Shown here: positions 16,365-25,437 of the stretch, in pieces
How the letters are laid out: each line of letters begins with the position of its first letter
Position numbering within the stretch: position 1 is the stretch's first letter
Origin: Bilophila sp964538355
GTDB lineage: Bacteria > Desulfobacterota > Desulfovibrionia > Desulfovibrionales > Desulfovibrionaceae
Assembly (NCBI GenBank): GCA_964538355.1
Contig: CAZIFC010000005.1
Location: forward strand, 68,724-132,723
Direction of reading: 5' to 3'
Length of the DNA stretch: 64,000 bases
Made by a program: the position numbers and the translations under genes
Notes under the pieces: model-generated
Databases searched by the model: none
Told to the model about the DNA's origin: nothing
What the model saw: the letters and a program-made list of their open reading frames with translations, nothing else

Positions 16365-19300
16365 ATGCATACCGACCGTTTTGCGCCGCTGGATGCCACC
16401 ACGCTTCTGCGCTGGATACAGCACGATCTCCCGAATGGACAGCTTTTCGGCATCGACCGGAGGCTCTTTTTCATGCCGAAGCCCGGAGATCCCTTCCGCA
16501 TGGAACGCTACGGGAAGACGCTGGAAACTCCGCTCGGCGTGGCGGCCGGCCCGCATACCCAGCTTGCCCAGAACATCCTTTCCGCGTGGCTGTGCGGGGC
16601 GCGGTACATCGAGCTGAAAACCATCCAGACCCTCGACGAGCTGAACGTCGCCAAGCCCTGCATCGACATGGCGGACGAAGGCTACAACTGCGAATGGTCG
16701 CAGGAGCTGAAGCTGGAGCAATCCTTTCAGGAGTATCTCAAGGCCTTTGTGCTGATCCATGTCCTGCGGAACCTGTTTGGCCTGCCAGCGGAAACGGACG
16801 CGGGGAAAGGCCCCGGCTTCATCTTCAACATGAGCGCGGGGTACAACCTTGAAGGCATCAAGGCTCCCGGCGTGCAGCGGTTCCTCGATCGCATGGAAAA
16901 CGCGGAAGAGGACGTGCGGAAGCTCAAGGCCGAGCTTGCCCCCCTGTATCCGCGCATCGAAGATCTGCCCATTCCCTCCCGCCTCTCCGACAACCTCACG
17001 GTGTCGACCATGCACGGCTGCCCCCCGGACGAGATCGAAAACATCGGCCGCTACTTCATCGCCGAGCGCGGCTACCACACCACCATCAAGCTGAACCCGA
17101 CCCTGCTTGGTCCCAGTCGGCTGCGCAGCATCCTCAATGCCCAGCTCGGCTACGACGTGCGCGTTCCCGACGAAGCCTTCGAGCACGATCTCAAGTACAA
17201 CGACGGGGTGGCCCTCATCCGCAATCTTGCCGAGGCCGCCCGAAAGGCAGGGGTTGCCTTCGGCGTCAAGCTGACCAATACGCTGGAAACGGCCAACGAG
17301 AAGCAGCAGCTCCCCCGCAGCGAGAGCATGGTCTACATGAGCGGCAGGGCACTGCACCCCATCAGCATCAACCTTGCCGAACGCCTCCAGCAGACTTTTG
17401 AGGGTGGGCTGGACATCAGCTTTTCCGCCGGGGTGGACGCCTTCAATGTGGCCGACACGCTGGCCTGCGGCATGCGCCCGGTCACCGTCTCTTCGGATCT
17501 GCTCAAGCCCGGCGGCTACGGACGCCTGCGCCAGTACCTCGACATCCTTGCCGAGGCCATGCGAAAGGCCACAGCGCACAGCCTCCCTGAGCTTGCCCAA
17601 AGCCGCTCGCCCCTCGCCATCAATCCCGCCCTCGAAAATCTGGTCGGCTACGCCGCAGCCATTCTCGGCAGAGACAGCCGGTACCACAAGGATCACGTCC
17701 TCTGCGCCTCGGTGAAGACCGAACGCCCCCTGCCGCGTTTCGACTGCTCCGCCGCCCCCTGCATGTCCGCCTGCCCGGCGGAGCAGCAGATCCCCCGCTA
17801 CATGGATGCCGTAGCCCGGGGCAGGTTCGGGCTGGCGTGGCAGATCATCACCGCGACCAACCCCTTCCCGAACATGCAGGGCATGGCCTGCCACCAGCCC
17901 TGCCGAAGCCGCTGTACCCGAGCCAACTGCGACACGCCGCTGCTCATCCGCGAAATCAAGCGATTCGTGGCGGAAAAAATGGCCTGGGTTTCCCCCGAAC
18001 CTCCGGCGAAACCAGTCGACAAGCGGGTTGCCGTCATCGGGGCCGGGCCGGACGGCCTGTCCTGTGCCCGCTTCCTCGCGGATCAGGGCGTTGAAGTCAC
18101 CCTTTACGAGAGCAAGCCCGCACCCGGCGGCATGGCGGGGGACGCCATCCCCGCCTTCCGGCTGTCCGGAACGAACCTGCGGCGTGACATCGATGCCGTT
18201 CTGAAACGGGGCGTCCGCCTCCACGAACAAACCGCCGTGGATACCGCCCTGTTTGCCCGCCTGCTTGAAGAATACGACGCCGTCCATGTCGCCGTGGGAG
18301 CGCAGGAAAGCCTGCCGCTGGGAATTCCCGGCGAGAAGGCGGAAGGGGTGCTTGATCAGCTTTCGTTCCTGTCCGCCGTGCGCCGGGGGCTGGCTGTCGG
18401 CATCGGCTCGCACGTCATCGTCATCGGGGCCGGGAACTCGGCCATGGACTGCGCCAGAACCGCCCGCCGTCTGGTTGGCCCGGACGGTGACGTCACCATC
18501 GCCTACCGCCGCACCCGCCGGGAGATGCCCGCCGACAGCGAGGAGCGCACTGCCGCGCTTGCTGAAGGCATCCGGCTTGTGGAGCTGTGCGCCCCGGAAG
18601 CCGTCCTTCAGGAAAACGGGCATGTTTCCGGCCTGCTCTGCCGCAGGATGCGGCTGGAGCCGGAGCCTCATGGAGGACGCGCCCGGCCCGTGGCTACGGA
18701 GGAAACCGTTACGCTGGCGGCGGATACGGTCATCGTTTCCATCGGGCAACGGGTCCGTGCCGACTTCCTGCCCGCTGGCGTGCGCCTCGGAACGCCCGGC
18801 ACATGCCGCACCTCGCATCCCAAGATCTTCGCGGGCGGCGACGCCGTGCGCGGCGCAGCGACCCTGATCGACGCCGTGGGCGACGGGCGGCGGGCCGCCG
18901 CATGCATCCTCGAAAGCCTCGGACTCCCCGTCCAGACCGATCCCCTGCCCCCCGACGACCGCAGGCCGGATCTCGATGGGCTGCGTATCCGGCAGGCGAC
19001 CCGTGTCATGGGCCTCCCGCTTCCCGAACGCCTTCCCGAAGAACGGCTTGATTTTGACCTCAGCGTCCGCACCATGACGGAAGAGGAAGCCATGGCCGAA
19101 GCCCAGCGTTGCCTCCAGTGCGATCTGGTCTGCAACGTCTGCACCACGGTCTGCCCCAACCGGGCCAACGTCGCCCTGCTTGCCCCCGCGATGGAACACC
19201 CCGTTCAGATCGCCGCACGAAACGGTGATGGCGTGCAGATCCAGACGCTCTCCAACCGCCGTCTGGAACAATGTTACCAGATAGTCAACATTGCGGATCT

Positions 19301-19670
19301 CTGCAACGAATGCGGCAACTGCGCCACCTTCTGCCCCTCTTCGGGTGCGCCCTATCGCGACAAGCCCCGCGTCCATCTTTCCCGGGCTTCCTTTGACGAG
19401 GCTCCGGACGGCTACCATCTGGCAAGCAGCACACGGCTGGAAGGCAGGCGCAGCGGGAAGCCGTTCTCGCTGACCGAAGAACCGGGCGGCTTCGTCTACA
19501 GAAGCGGCGAACTGGCTGTCCATCTTGACGGCGATACCTTCTGCGCCCGGGAGGTCGTCCTTCCCCAAGGTGTTGGCGAGGTGTCCCTCGGCAATGCCGT
19601 GGAAGCCGCCACCCTCTTCCGGCTGTTGTCGCGCAGAGAACCGTTTGCCGTTCCCAACAAGCCAAGATAA
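16365..19670 (+). CDS. ygfK: YgfK, multidomain Fe-S flavoprotein (annotated as putative selenate reductase subunit)
   Basis: Large redox protein of 1101 aa (E. coli YgfK about 1030). Residues 1-430 resemble the dihydroorotate-dehydrogenase barrel (AAGPHTQLAQNI, FNMSAGYNLEGIK, ELAKTI-like TIQTLDELN). Residues about 460-545 carry an N-terminal Fe-S segment as in GltD (CSAAPCMSACPAEQQIP, ACHQPCRSRC). Then come an FAD site (VAVIGAGPDGLSCARFL) and an NAD(P) site (VIVIGAGNSAMDCARTA). Near 925-1000 are two ferredoxin-like clusters (CLQCDLVCNVCTTVCP and CNECGNCATFCP). The domains suggest NAD(P)H-driven reduction of a pyrimidine- or purine-like substrate in urate/purine breakdown; the selenate-reductase name is historical. 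Start follows CAAGGAGAGAGCC. Confidence 0.9.
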   Translation: MHTDRFAPLDATTLLRWIQHDLPNGQLFGIDRRLFFMPKPGDPFRMERYGKTLETPLGVAAGPHTQLAQNILSAWLCGARYIELKTIQTLDELNVAKPCIDMADEGYNCEWSQELKLEQSFQEYLKAFVLIHVLRNLFGLPAETDAGKGPGFIFNMSAGYNLEGIKAPGVQRFLDRMENAEEDVRKLKAELAPLYPRIEDLPIPSRLSDNLTVSTMHGCPPDEIENIGRYFIAERGYHTTIKLNPTLLGPSRLRSILNAQLGYDVRVPDEAFEHDLKYNDGVALIRNLAEAARKAGVAFGVKLTNTLETANEKQQLPRSESMVYMSGRALHPISINLAERLQQTFEGGLDISFSAGVDAFNVADTLACGMRPVTVSSDLLKPGGYGRLRQYLDILAEAMRKATAHSLPELAQSRSPLAINPALENLVGYAAAILGRDSRYHKDHVLCASVKTERPLPRFDCSAAPCMSACPAEQQIPRYMDAVARGRFGLAWQIITATNPFPNMQGMACHQPCRSRCTRANCDTPLLIREIKRFVAEKMAWVSPEPPAKPVDKRVAVIGAGPDGLSCARFLADQGVEVTLYESKPAPGGMAGDAIPAFRLSGTNLRRDIDAVLKRGVRLHEQTAVDTALFARLLEEYDAVHVAVGAQESLPLGIPGEKAEGVLDQLSFLSAVRRGLAVGIGSHVIVIGAGNSAMDCARTARRLVGPDGDVTIAYRRTRREMPADSEERTAALAEGIRLVELCAPEAVLQENGHVSGLLCRRMRLEPEPHGGRARPVATEETVTLAADTVIVSIGQRVRADFLPAGVRLGTPGTCRTSHPKIFAGGDAVRGAATLIDAVGDGRRAAACILESLGLPVQTDPLPPDDRRPDLDGLRIRQATRVMGLPLPERLPEERLDFDLSVRTMTEEEAMAEAQRCLQCDLVCNVCTTVCPNRANVALLAPAMEHPVQIAARNGDGVQIQTLSNRRLEQCYQIVNIADLCNECGNCATFCPSSGAPYRDKPRVHLSRASFDEAPDGYHLASSTRLEGRRSGKPFSLTEEPGGFVYRSGELAVHLDGDTFCAREVVLPQGVGEVSLGNAVEAATLFRLLSRREPFAVPNKPR

Positions 19671-19748
19671 CGTGCTTTCCCGTGGCGTCCGCCGTTCGGA
19701 CGCCACACCCCCATCCGTCCCCTTTCGGCAACACAGGGCAGGTTGCGG

Positions 19749-19777
19749 TTGCGCATTCATGCCGCTGCGTATAGAAT
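19749..19777 (+). promoter_or_regulatory. Candidate sigma-70 promoter before yqeB
   Basis: TTGCGC (19749-19754) and TAGAAT (19772-19777) are 17 bases apart, 39 bases before the yqeB start, in the 146-base gap after ygfK. It may give yqeB-xdhABC their own transcript. Confidence 0.4.
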
Positions 19778-19816
19778 TTGGGCGAATATCCTTTTCTCGG
19801 CAACAGGAGCTCCAGC

Positions 19817-20692
19817 ATGTACCAATACCAGCGGTTCGTCATTCTTCTCCGCGGCGGCGGGGATATCGCCACGGGCATCGCCCTCCGGCTTTTCCGTTCC
19901 GGATTCTCGCGGCTGATCATCCTTGAGACGGAACGGCCCATGGCCGTACGCCGTCGAGTGGCCTTCTCCGAAGCCGTCTATGAAGGCGTCTGCTCCGTGG
20001 AAGGCATCCGCGCGGCCCTCGCCTCCCGCCTTGAGGACGTGCTCCCACTCTGGGACGCGGGCTGCATTCCCGTCATGATCGATCCGCAGGGCGTACTGGT
20101 GCCGCGCATCCGGCCCGACGTCATCATCGAAGCCACCCTCGCCAAGAGGAACATCGGGGTTCATATCACCGACGCCCCCCTTGTCATCGGCGTCGGCCCC
20201 GGCTTCACCGCGGGAAAAGATGTCCACCGCATCGTGGAAACGAACCGCGGGCACAACCTTGGGCGGGTCATCCACTCGGGAACCGCCGAACCGGATACCG
20301 GCATTCCGGGCGATATCGCGGGCATGACCACCGAACGCGTGCTCCGCGCCCCGCAGTCGGGCATTTTCCGCACCTGCCACGACATCGGGGATCATGTGAA
20401 AGCCGGCGATGTCGTGGCCAGAGTTGAAGCCAATGGAGTATCCGCGGAAATCCGCACCGTCATCAGCGGCGTCATCCGCGGCCTGCTGCGTCCGGGAACG
20501 CCCGTTTCCGACAAGGTCAAGGTCGGCGATGTGGACCCCCGGGACAATACCGCCTGCCACCACGTTTCGGACAAGGCCTTTGCGATCGGAGGCGGCGTGC
20601 TGGAAGCCATGCTCGGCCGCTTCAACCATCCCTGCCTCATCCGGGGAGGCATCCTGCACTGCCCACCCGGCGATGCCTCGCCAGACAGGTAG
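19817..20692 (+). CDS. yqeB: Selenium-dependent molybdenum hydroxylase system protein, YqeB/EF2563 family
   Basis: Member of the family that marks genomes using selenium as a molybdenum-hydroxylase cofactor; thought to act in making or inserting the labile Se-Mo centre. It has 291 aa, matching the short EF2563 form rather than the two-domain E. coli YqeB of about 540 aa. An N-terminal nucleotide-binding loop LLRGGGDIATGIALRL (residues 9-24) and RLIILETERPMAVRR follow the family pattern. The middle part has ITDAPLVIGVGPGFTAG and a biotinyl-like segment DIGDHVKAGDVVARVE. ATG 19817 follows CAGGAGCTCCAGC. 71 bases before xdhA. The other expected partner, YqeC, is not seen in this window. Confidence 0.88.
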   Translation: MYQYQRFVILLRGGGDIATGIALRLFRSGFSRLIILETERPMAVRRRVAFSEAVYEGVCSVEGIRAALASRLEDVLPLWDAGCIPVMIDPQGVLVPRIRPDVIIEATLAKRNIGVHITDAPLVIGVGPGFTAGKDVHRIVETNRGHNLGRVIHSGTAEPDTGIPGDIAGMTTERVLRAPQSGIFRTCHDIGDHVKAGDVVARVEANGVSAEIRTVISGVIRGLLRPGTPVSDKVKVGDVDPRDNTACHHVSDKAFAIGGGVLEAMLGRFNHPCLIRGGILHCPPGDASPDR

Positions 20693-20763
20693 ACCGCCGC
20701 CATTCTCCCGTGCGGGAGTCACGGCCCACCCCTTCCATCAAGAAGATCCTCAGGAGCATTTCC

Positions 20764-23097
20764 ATGGCAATCGGACAATCCAAACAGCGGCTGGATGCCG
20801 AGGCCAAGGTCACAGGACGGGCCAGGTACACCAGCGATATGGGCATGCCCGGCATGAGGCATGCCGCCTATGTGCACAGCAGCATCGCCCACGGCATGGT
20901 CCTTTCCGTCGATGCGACCGAAGCTCTGGCCCTGCCCGGCGTTGAAGCCGTCTTCACCGCCGACGATATCCCCGATACCCTGTTCGCCACCGCCGGACAT
21001 CCCTACTCGATGGACCCCTCGCACGGCGACGTCGCCGACCGGCTGCTGCTGACCAGACACGTCCGCTACTACGGGGACGAGGTCGCCGTCGTCGTGGCCC
21101 GGGATGCGCTGACCGCCCGCAAGGCCGCGCATCTGGTCAAGGTGGAGTACGATCCCCTGCCCGTCATGACCTCGGCGGAAACCGCGCTGGCTCCCGGCGC
21201 GCCCGTGCTCCAGCCCGCCGTCAATCCGAACGGCAACCTGCTCAAGCAGCACTCGCTGGAATTCAACGGCAAGCTTGCCGACGCCCTTGCTGCGGCTGAC
21301 GTGATCGTCGAAGGCGAATACCATACCCCGACCATGCAGCACTGCCATCTGGAAAACCAGACGGCCTATGCCTACATGGACGACATGCAGCATGTGGTCA
21401 TCGTCAGCTCCACACAAATCCCGCACATCTGTCGCCGGATCGTGGGGCAGGCTCTCGGCATTCCGTGGTCGTCCGTCCGGGTCATCAAGCCCTGTATCGG
21501 CGGCGGATTCGGCAACAAGCAGGATGTGATCATCGAGCCTGTCGTGGCGTTCCTGACCATGAAGCTCGGCGGGGCTCCCGTCAGCATGGAGCTGACCCGC
21601 GAAGAATCCATGCTCTGTACCCGCGTGCGCCACGCCTTTGACATGACGGCGCAGGCCGCCGTCAGCAAGGACGGCAGGCTGCTCGGCTACGAACTGAACG
21701 TGCTTTCCAACACCGGAGCCTACGCCTCGCACGGGCACTCCATCGCGGCGGCGGGCGGCTCCAAGATCTGCTACGTCTATCCGCACGCAACCTATCGCTT
21801 TTCCGCCAAGACCTATTACAGCAACATTCCCGTTGGCGGTGCCTGCCGCGGCTACGGCTCCCCGCAGACGGCCTATGCCATCGAATGCCTGATGGACGAC
21901 GCCGCACACGCGCTCGGCATGGACCCGCTGGACTTTCGCCTGAAAAACACCGGGCGGCACGGCGATCCTTCCCCCGCGGACGGCAAGCCAATCCTGACCC
22001 TCGGCATCAGCGACTGTCTGGAGACGGGACGCGTGCGGTTCCGCTGGGACGAACGCAAGGCCGCCTGCCGGGACTTCAACAGGGAAGCCGCCCGAACGGG
22101 CAGCCCCCTGCGGCGCGGGGTCGGGGTTTCCGCCTTCAGTTACGGAACGGCAACATATCCCGCCAACGTGGAGCCGGGCAGTGCGCGGCTGCTGCTGAAT
22201 CAGGACGGCACGGTCAACCTGATGACCGGAGCCACGGAAATCGGACAGGGTGCGGATACCGCCTTTGCCCAGATGGTTTCGGAAACGCTCGGCATTTCCT
22301 ACGAAAATATCCGGGTGATTTCCACGCAGGATACGGATATCACCCCGTGGGACACCGGGGCCTATGCCTCCCGCCAGACCTACACCTGCGCGCCCGCCGT
22401 GCAGCAGGTTTCGGAGACGCTGCGCCGCAAGATCCTTGAATACGCCGCGAGCATGACCGGGCACACCTCCGCCGCCCTAACCATCAAGCCCACGCCGCAG
22501 GGCGACGCCATCGTCTTTGTGCGTGCCCCGGAAAAGGTTCTCCTCACCCTGCACGATCTGGCTCTGGACACCTTTTACCACAAGAGCCGCGGCGGGCAGC
22601 TCTCCGCTGAGGCCTCCTTCAAGTCGCGGCAAAATCCCCCCTCCTTCGGCGGCTGTTTCGCCGAGGTGGAGGTGGACATCGAGCTGTGCAAGATCCGCAT
22701 TATCGACATCATGAACGTCCACGACGCCGGGGTAATCATCAACCCCGCGCTGGCGACCGCGCAGGTGCATGGCGGCATGGGCATGGGCATCGGCTGGGCC
22801 TTGTACGAAGAGCTGCTGGTCGATCCCGCCTCGGGCCGCGTCCACAACAACAACCTGCTGGACTACAAGTTCCCCACGGTCTGCGATATCCCCGACCTTC
22901 AGTGCGCCTTTGTGGAAACGCAGGAACCTTCCGGTGCGTACGGCAACAAGTCCCTTGGGGAACCGCCGCTCATCAGCCCGGCCCCCGCGCTCCGAAACGC
23001 GGTGCTTGATGCAACCGGAGTCGCCGTGAACGCCATCCCCATGACGCCCAAACGCCTCTACGAATCCTTCGTCAAGGCAGGATTGATTCAGGACTAG
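20764..23097 (+). CDS. xdhA: Xanthine dehydrogenase, molybdenum-binding subunit
   Basis: Catalytic Mo subunit of a three-subunit purine hydroxylase (with XdhB and XdhC). It has 777 aa (E. coli XdhA about 752). Motifs: DAEAKVTGRARYTSD near the start, PCIGGGFGNKQD (Mo cofactor loop), PVGGACRGYGSPQ, EIGQGADTAFAQM, DTGAYASRQTYT, and NKSLGEPPLISPAPA containing the catalytic Glu. The start MAIGQSKQRLDAEAK at 20764 is chosen over an upstream in-frame codon because CAGGAGCATTTCC lies just before it. It is the second Mo hydroxylase in this cluster; the adjacent yqeB suggests that it too may carry selenium. Confidence 0.93.
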   Translation: MAIGQSKQRLDAEAKVTGRARYTSDMGMPGMRHAAYVHSSIAHGMVLSVDATEALALPGVEAVFTADDIPDTLFATAGHPYSMDPSHGDVADRLLLTRHVRYYGDEVAVVVARDALTARKAAHLVKVEYDPLPVMTSAETALAPGAPVLQPAVNPNGNLLKQHSLEFNGKLADALAAADVIVEGEYHTPTMQHCHLENQTAYAYMDDMQHVVIVSSTQIPHICRRIVGQALGIPWSSVRVIKPCIGGGFGNKQDVIIEPVVAFLTMKLGGAPVSMELTREESMLCTRVRHAFDMTAQAAVSKDGRLLGYELNVLSNTGAYASHGHSIAAAGGSKICYVYPHATYRFSAKTYYSNIPVGGACRGYGSPQTAYAIECLMDDAAHALGMDPLDFRLKNTGRHGDPSPADGKPILTLGISDCLETGRVRFRWDERKAACRDFNREAARTGSPLRRGVGVSAFSYGTATYPANVEPGSARLLLNQDGTVNLMTGATEIGQGADTAFAQMVSETLGISYENIRVISTQDTDITPWDTGAYASRQTYTCAPAVQQVSETLRRKILEYAASMTGHTSAALTIKPTPQGDAIVFVRAPEKVLLTLHDLALDTFYHKSRGGQLSAEASFKSRQNPPSFGGCFAEVEVDIELCKIRIIDIMNVHDAGVIINPALATAQVHGGMGMGIGWALYEELLVDPASGRVHNNNLLDYKFPTVCDIPDLQCAFVETQEPSGAYGNKSLGEPPLISPAPALRNAVLDATGVAVNAIPMTPKRLYESFVKAGLIQD

Positions 23098-23148
23098 GAG
23101 CCTCTCCTCGCAGAAACGGCTCCTGCAAAACAAAGCACAGGATCACCC

Positions 23149-24042
23149 ATGTTTGACATACAATCCTACCACAAGGCGGAATCCGTACAGGACGCCATCC
23201 GCCTGCTGGCGGCGGACCCGCAGGCCCGGCTCATCGCGGGGGGCACGGACGTGCTCATCAAACTCCGCGAATTTGAAGGCTTCCGGCGGCTCGTGGACAT
23301 TCACGATCTGCCGGAGCTGAACACCATCACCAAAGAGTCCGCCGGAACCATCCGGGTCGGCTCCGGGGCCACCTTTACCGAACTGGAAGAATCCCCGATC
23401 ATCCGCGAATGCCTTCCCGCACTCGGAGAATCCGCCGCCAGCGTTGCCGGGCCACAGATCCGCAACGTCGGGACGCTGGGCGGAAATCTTTGCAACGGAG
23501 CCGTCTCCGCCGATACCTGCGCTCCCGTCCTTGCCCTCAACGGCTGGCTCAACCTGCTTGGGCCGGACGGCGCGCGCACCATCCCCGCCCTCGGTTTCCA
23601 CACCGGGCCGGGCCGGGTTGCGCTCAAGCCCGCCGAAGTGCTGCTCTCCGTGGAGTTCCGCCCTGAAGACTGGACGGGATGGGGAACCGCCTACCACAAG
23701 TACGCCATGCGCGAGGCGATGGACATCGCCACCATCGGCTGCGCCGCCGCCGTAAGGCTGGAAGGAACCACGATTGCCGGCATCCGGCTGTCCTATTCCG
23801 TGTCCGCCCCGATCCCGGTGCGCTGCCCCGCCGCCGAAGCCGCCGCGCTGGGCCGTTCCGCCACTCCCGAAGACCTGCCCGCCACCCTCGCCGCCATCCG
23901 CCACGCCGTGGAAGCGGACGTGAACCCCCGCAGCTCGTGGCGGGCCAACCGCGATTTCCGCATGCACATCATCCGCACGCTGGCCGAGCGCGTCATCGCC
24001 CGGTGCGTCGTCCGCGCCGTTGAACTTCAGGAGGCATCATGA
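23149..24042 (+). CDS. xdhB: Xanthine dehydrogenase, FAD-binding subunit
   Basis: Carries the FAD that passes electrons from the Mo subunit to NAD or another acceptor. It has 297 aa (E. coli about 292). The PCMH-type FAD site is seen in ARLIAGGTDVLIKLRE (residues 25-40) and VGSGATFTELEESPII. The family signature AGPQIRNVGTLGGNLCNG is near residue 105, followed by SADTCAPVLAL. The C-terminal CO-dehydrogenase flavoprotein domain runs from about 175. 51 bases after xdhA; its stop overlaps the xdhC start (ATGA), so translation is coupled. Confidence 0.93.
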   Translation: MFDIQSYHKAESVQDAIRLLAADPQARLIAGGTDVLIKLREFEGFRRLVDIHDLPELNTITKESAGTIRVGSGATFTELEESPIIRECLPALGESAASVAGPQIRNVGTLGGNLCNGAVSADTCAPVLALNGWLNLLGPDGARTIPALGFHTGPGRVALKPAEVLLSVEFRPEDWTGWGTAYHKYAMREAMDIATIGCAAAVRLEGTTIAGIRLSYSVSAPIPVRCPAAEAAALGRSATPEDLPATLAAIRHAVEADVNPRSSWRANRDFRMHIIRTLAERVIARCVVRAVELQEAS

Positions 24043-24569
24043 TGCTGAAAACCATCCGCTGCACCGTCAACGGCAAGCCGCAGGAACTGGATATCGATGT
24101 GCGCGCCTCGCTGCTGGAAATCCTGCGGGCCGAGGGCCTGACCAGCTCCAAGCAGGGCTGCGGCGTGGGCGAATGCGGAGCCTGCACCGTCCTTGTCGAT
24201 GGCATCCCCGTGGATTCCTGCATCTTCCTCGCTGTCTGGGCCGACGGGAAAACCATCCGTACCGCCGAAGGGGAAGCCAGAGACAACCTGCTTTCCCGCA
24301 TTCAGCGCGCCTATGTGGATGCCGGAGCCGTCCAGTGCGGATTCTGCACGCCGGGGCTTGTCATGACCTCCACAGCCTTTGTGGAAAAGCACAAGGGAAC
24401 GCCCGTCAGCCGGGAGGAAATCCGCCGGGGGCACGCCGGAAACCTCTGCCGCTGCACGGGATACGACGCCATCATCGCCGCCGTGGAAAGCTGCCTCAAC
24501 GACACGCCGCCACAAAACACCTGCGCCTGCCTCCGCAAGCCGGAAGGACCCTGCCCCCACCACGGCTGA
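24039..24569 (+). CDS. xdhC: Xanthine dehydrogenase, 2Fe-2S subunit
   Basis: Electron-transfer subunit with two [2Fe-2S] clusters. It has 176 aa. The plant-ferredoxin-like cluster uses the Cys in QGCGVGECGACTVLVDG and DSCIF; the second uses VQCGFCTPGLVM and NLCRCTGYDAI. The first motif has the normal CX4C spacing, unlike XdhD in the same cluster. The last 20 residues (TCACLRKPEGPCPHHG end) add three further Cys and two His, an unusual tail. The start overlaps the xdhB stop and has CAGGAGGCATC before it. Last gene of the selenium-purine block. Confidence 0.94.
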   Translation: MMLKTIRCTVNGKPQELDIDVRASLLEILRAEGLTSSKQGCGVGECGACTVLVDGIPVDSCIFLAVWADGKTIRTAEGEARDNLLSRIQRAYVDAGAVQCGFCTPGLVMTSTAFVEKHKGTPVSREEIRRGHAGNLCRCTGYDAIIAAVESCLNDTPPQNTCACLRKPEGPCPHHG

Positions 24570-24582
24570 TCCGCCCCGAAAA

Positions 24583-24625
24583 AAGCAGGCGGCCCGCACT
24601 CCCAACCGGGATATGCGGGCCGCCT
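24583..24625 (-). terminator. Bidirectional terminator between xdhC and a convergent lipoprotein gene
   Basis: The 12-bp arms AGGCGGCCCGCA (24587-24598) and TGCGGGCCGCCT (24614-24625) pair perfectly. On the minus strand a run of T follows, fitting the gene at 24639-25301; on the plus strand it closes the xdh block with no T-run. Confidence 0.75.
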
Positions 24626-24638
24626 CTACGGGGCAACT

Positions 24639-25301
24639 CTAGTCCCGTATTTCCTTGAGCCTGAGGCCCTCGTCCGACCTTTCCAGCTCCAGCCGAATGA
24701 AGCCCGGCGTTTCCTTGTTGAAATACCGCCCCGCGACCTGAAGCAGGGTATCAAGCGTCCTGCGGCGATCCGGATCATCGGGGACGTAGGCCACCACGGT
24801 TCTCCAAAGCTCCTTGCCCGTACTCCGCGAAACGGCGGAAAGGGCAAGCGTGGCCTTGTACACGTCCACCATCCTGTCTCTGGCCCGGTAGCCGGTGATG
24901 CCGCGGGTCCGCCGCGTCGTCGTGTGGATGACCGTCTGCCCGGTCGCCCGGTTGAGATACGGGACACTCTGGCTGGTGCTCCCGGTCGTTCCGTAAACCG
25001 GCTCCTGCACTTCGATCTGTTCCGAGGTCTTCTGAAAGGTGTACAAGACGAAAAGCGCGGCGTCGGCCTGCCAGAAGTCCTCGGACGTCCTCAGTCCGGC
25101 TTCCCGCATCCGGGCCTCAAGTGCCCTTTTGAAAGTTCGAAATTCCAGATCCTTTTCCTGTTCTTTCGTCGGTGCGACATAATAAACAGTTCCCGGACGC
25201 GAGGTTCCCTCCGTCAGAGCGTCCACAAGCAGCAGCTCGGGCGGACGGGCGGAACAGCCGCAAATCAGTACGGCGGCAAGCAGGATTCCCCACATTTTCA
25301 T
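24639..25301 (-). CDS. Predicted lipoprotein, DUF4136-like, 220 aa
   Basis: Secreted or periplasm-facing lipoprotein of unknown role. The signal MKMWGILLAAVLICGCSA ends in a lipobox (LICGC). The mature part has TVYYVAPTKEQEKDLEFRT and FKRALEARMREAG, then a beta-rich middle (QTVIHTTTRRTRGITGYR) and a C-terminal STGKELWRTVVAY, a layout like DUF4136 lipoproteins in which the mature domain starts with a stress-like 'age' of beta strands. Start 25301 is chosen because GAGGATGCT precedes it and the lipobox is then 16 residues in. Single gene, divergent from ileS. The family match is by general pattern only. Confidence 0.7.
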   Translation of the reverse strand: MKMWGILLAAVLICGCSARPPELLLVDALTEGTSRPGTVYYVAPTKEQEKDLEFRTFKRALEARMREAGLRTSEDFWQADAALFVLYTFQKTSEQIEVQEPVYGTTGSTSQSVPYLNRATGQTVIHTTTRRTRGITGYRARDRMVDVYKATLALSAVSRSTGKELWRTVVAYVPDDPDRRRTLDTLLQVAGRYFNKETPGFIRLELERSDEGLRLKEIRD

Positions 25302-25366
25302 AGCATCCTCCAGAGCGGCGGAATGCCGCGGGCCTTTCATACGGGTCTATCATCAACCGTTCTTTC

Positions 25367-25395
25367 TTGACAACCGCAGAACCTTGAAGCACAAT
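25367..25395 (+). promoter_or_regulatory. Candidate sigma-70 promoter of ileS
   Basis: TTGACA (25367-25372) and CACAAT (25390-25395) are 17 bases apart, 43 bases before the ileS start. No T-box leader is seen. Confidence 0.45.
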
Positions 25396-25437
25396 TTTTC
25401 GATTACACTCTGGTGCGGTTATAGAAGGAGCCTGTTG

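Noticed and set aside
16266..19760. Very long minus-strand open frame opposite ygfK (over 1100 codons)
   Set aside because: It is the antisense shadow of ygfK produced by GC-rich codon bias; the translation has no recognisable domains and no ribosome site.
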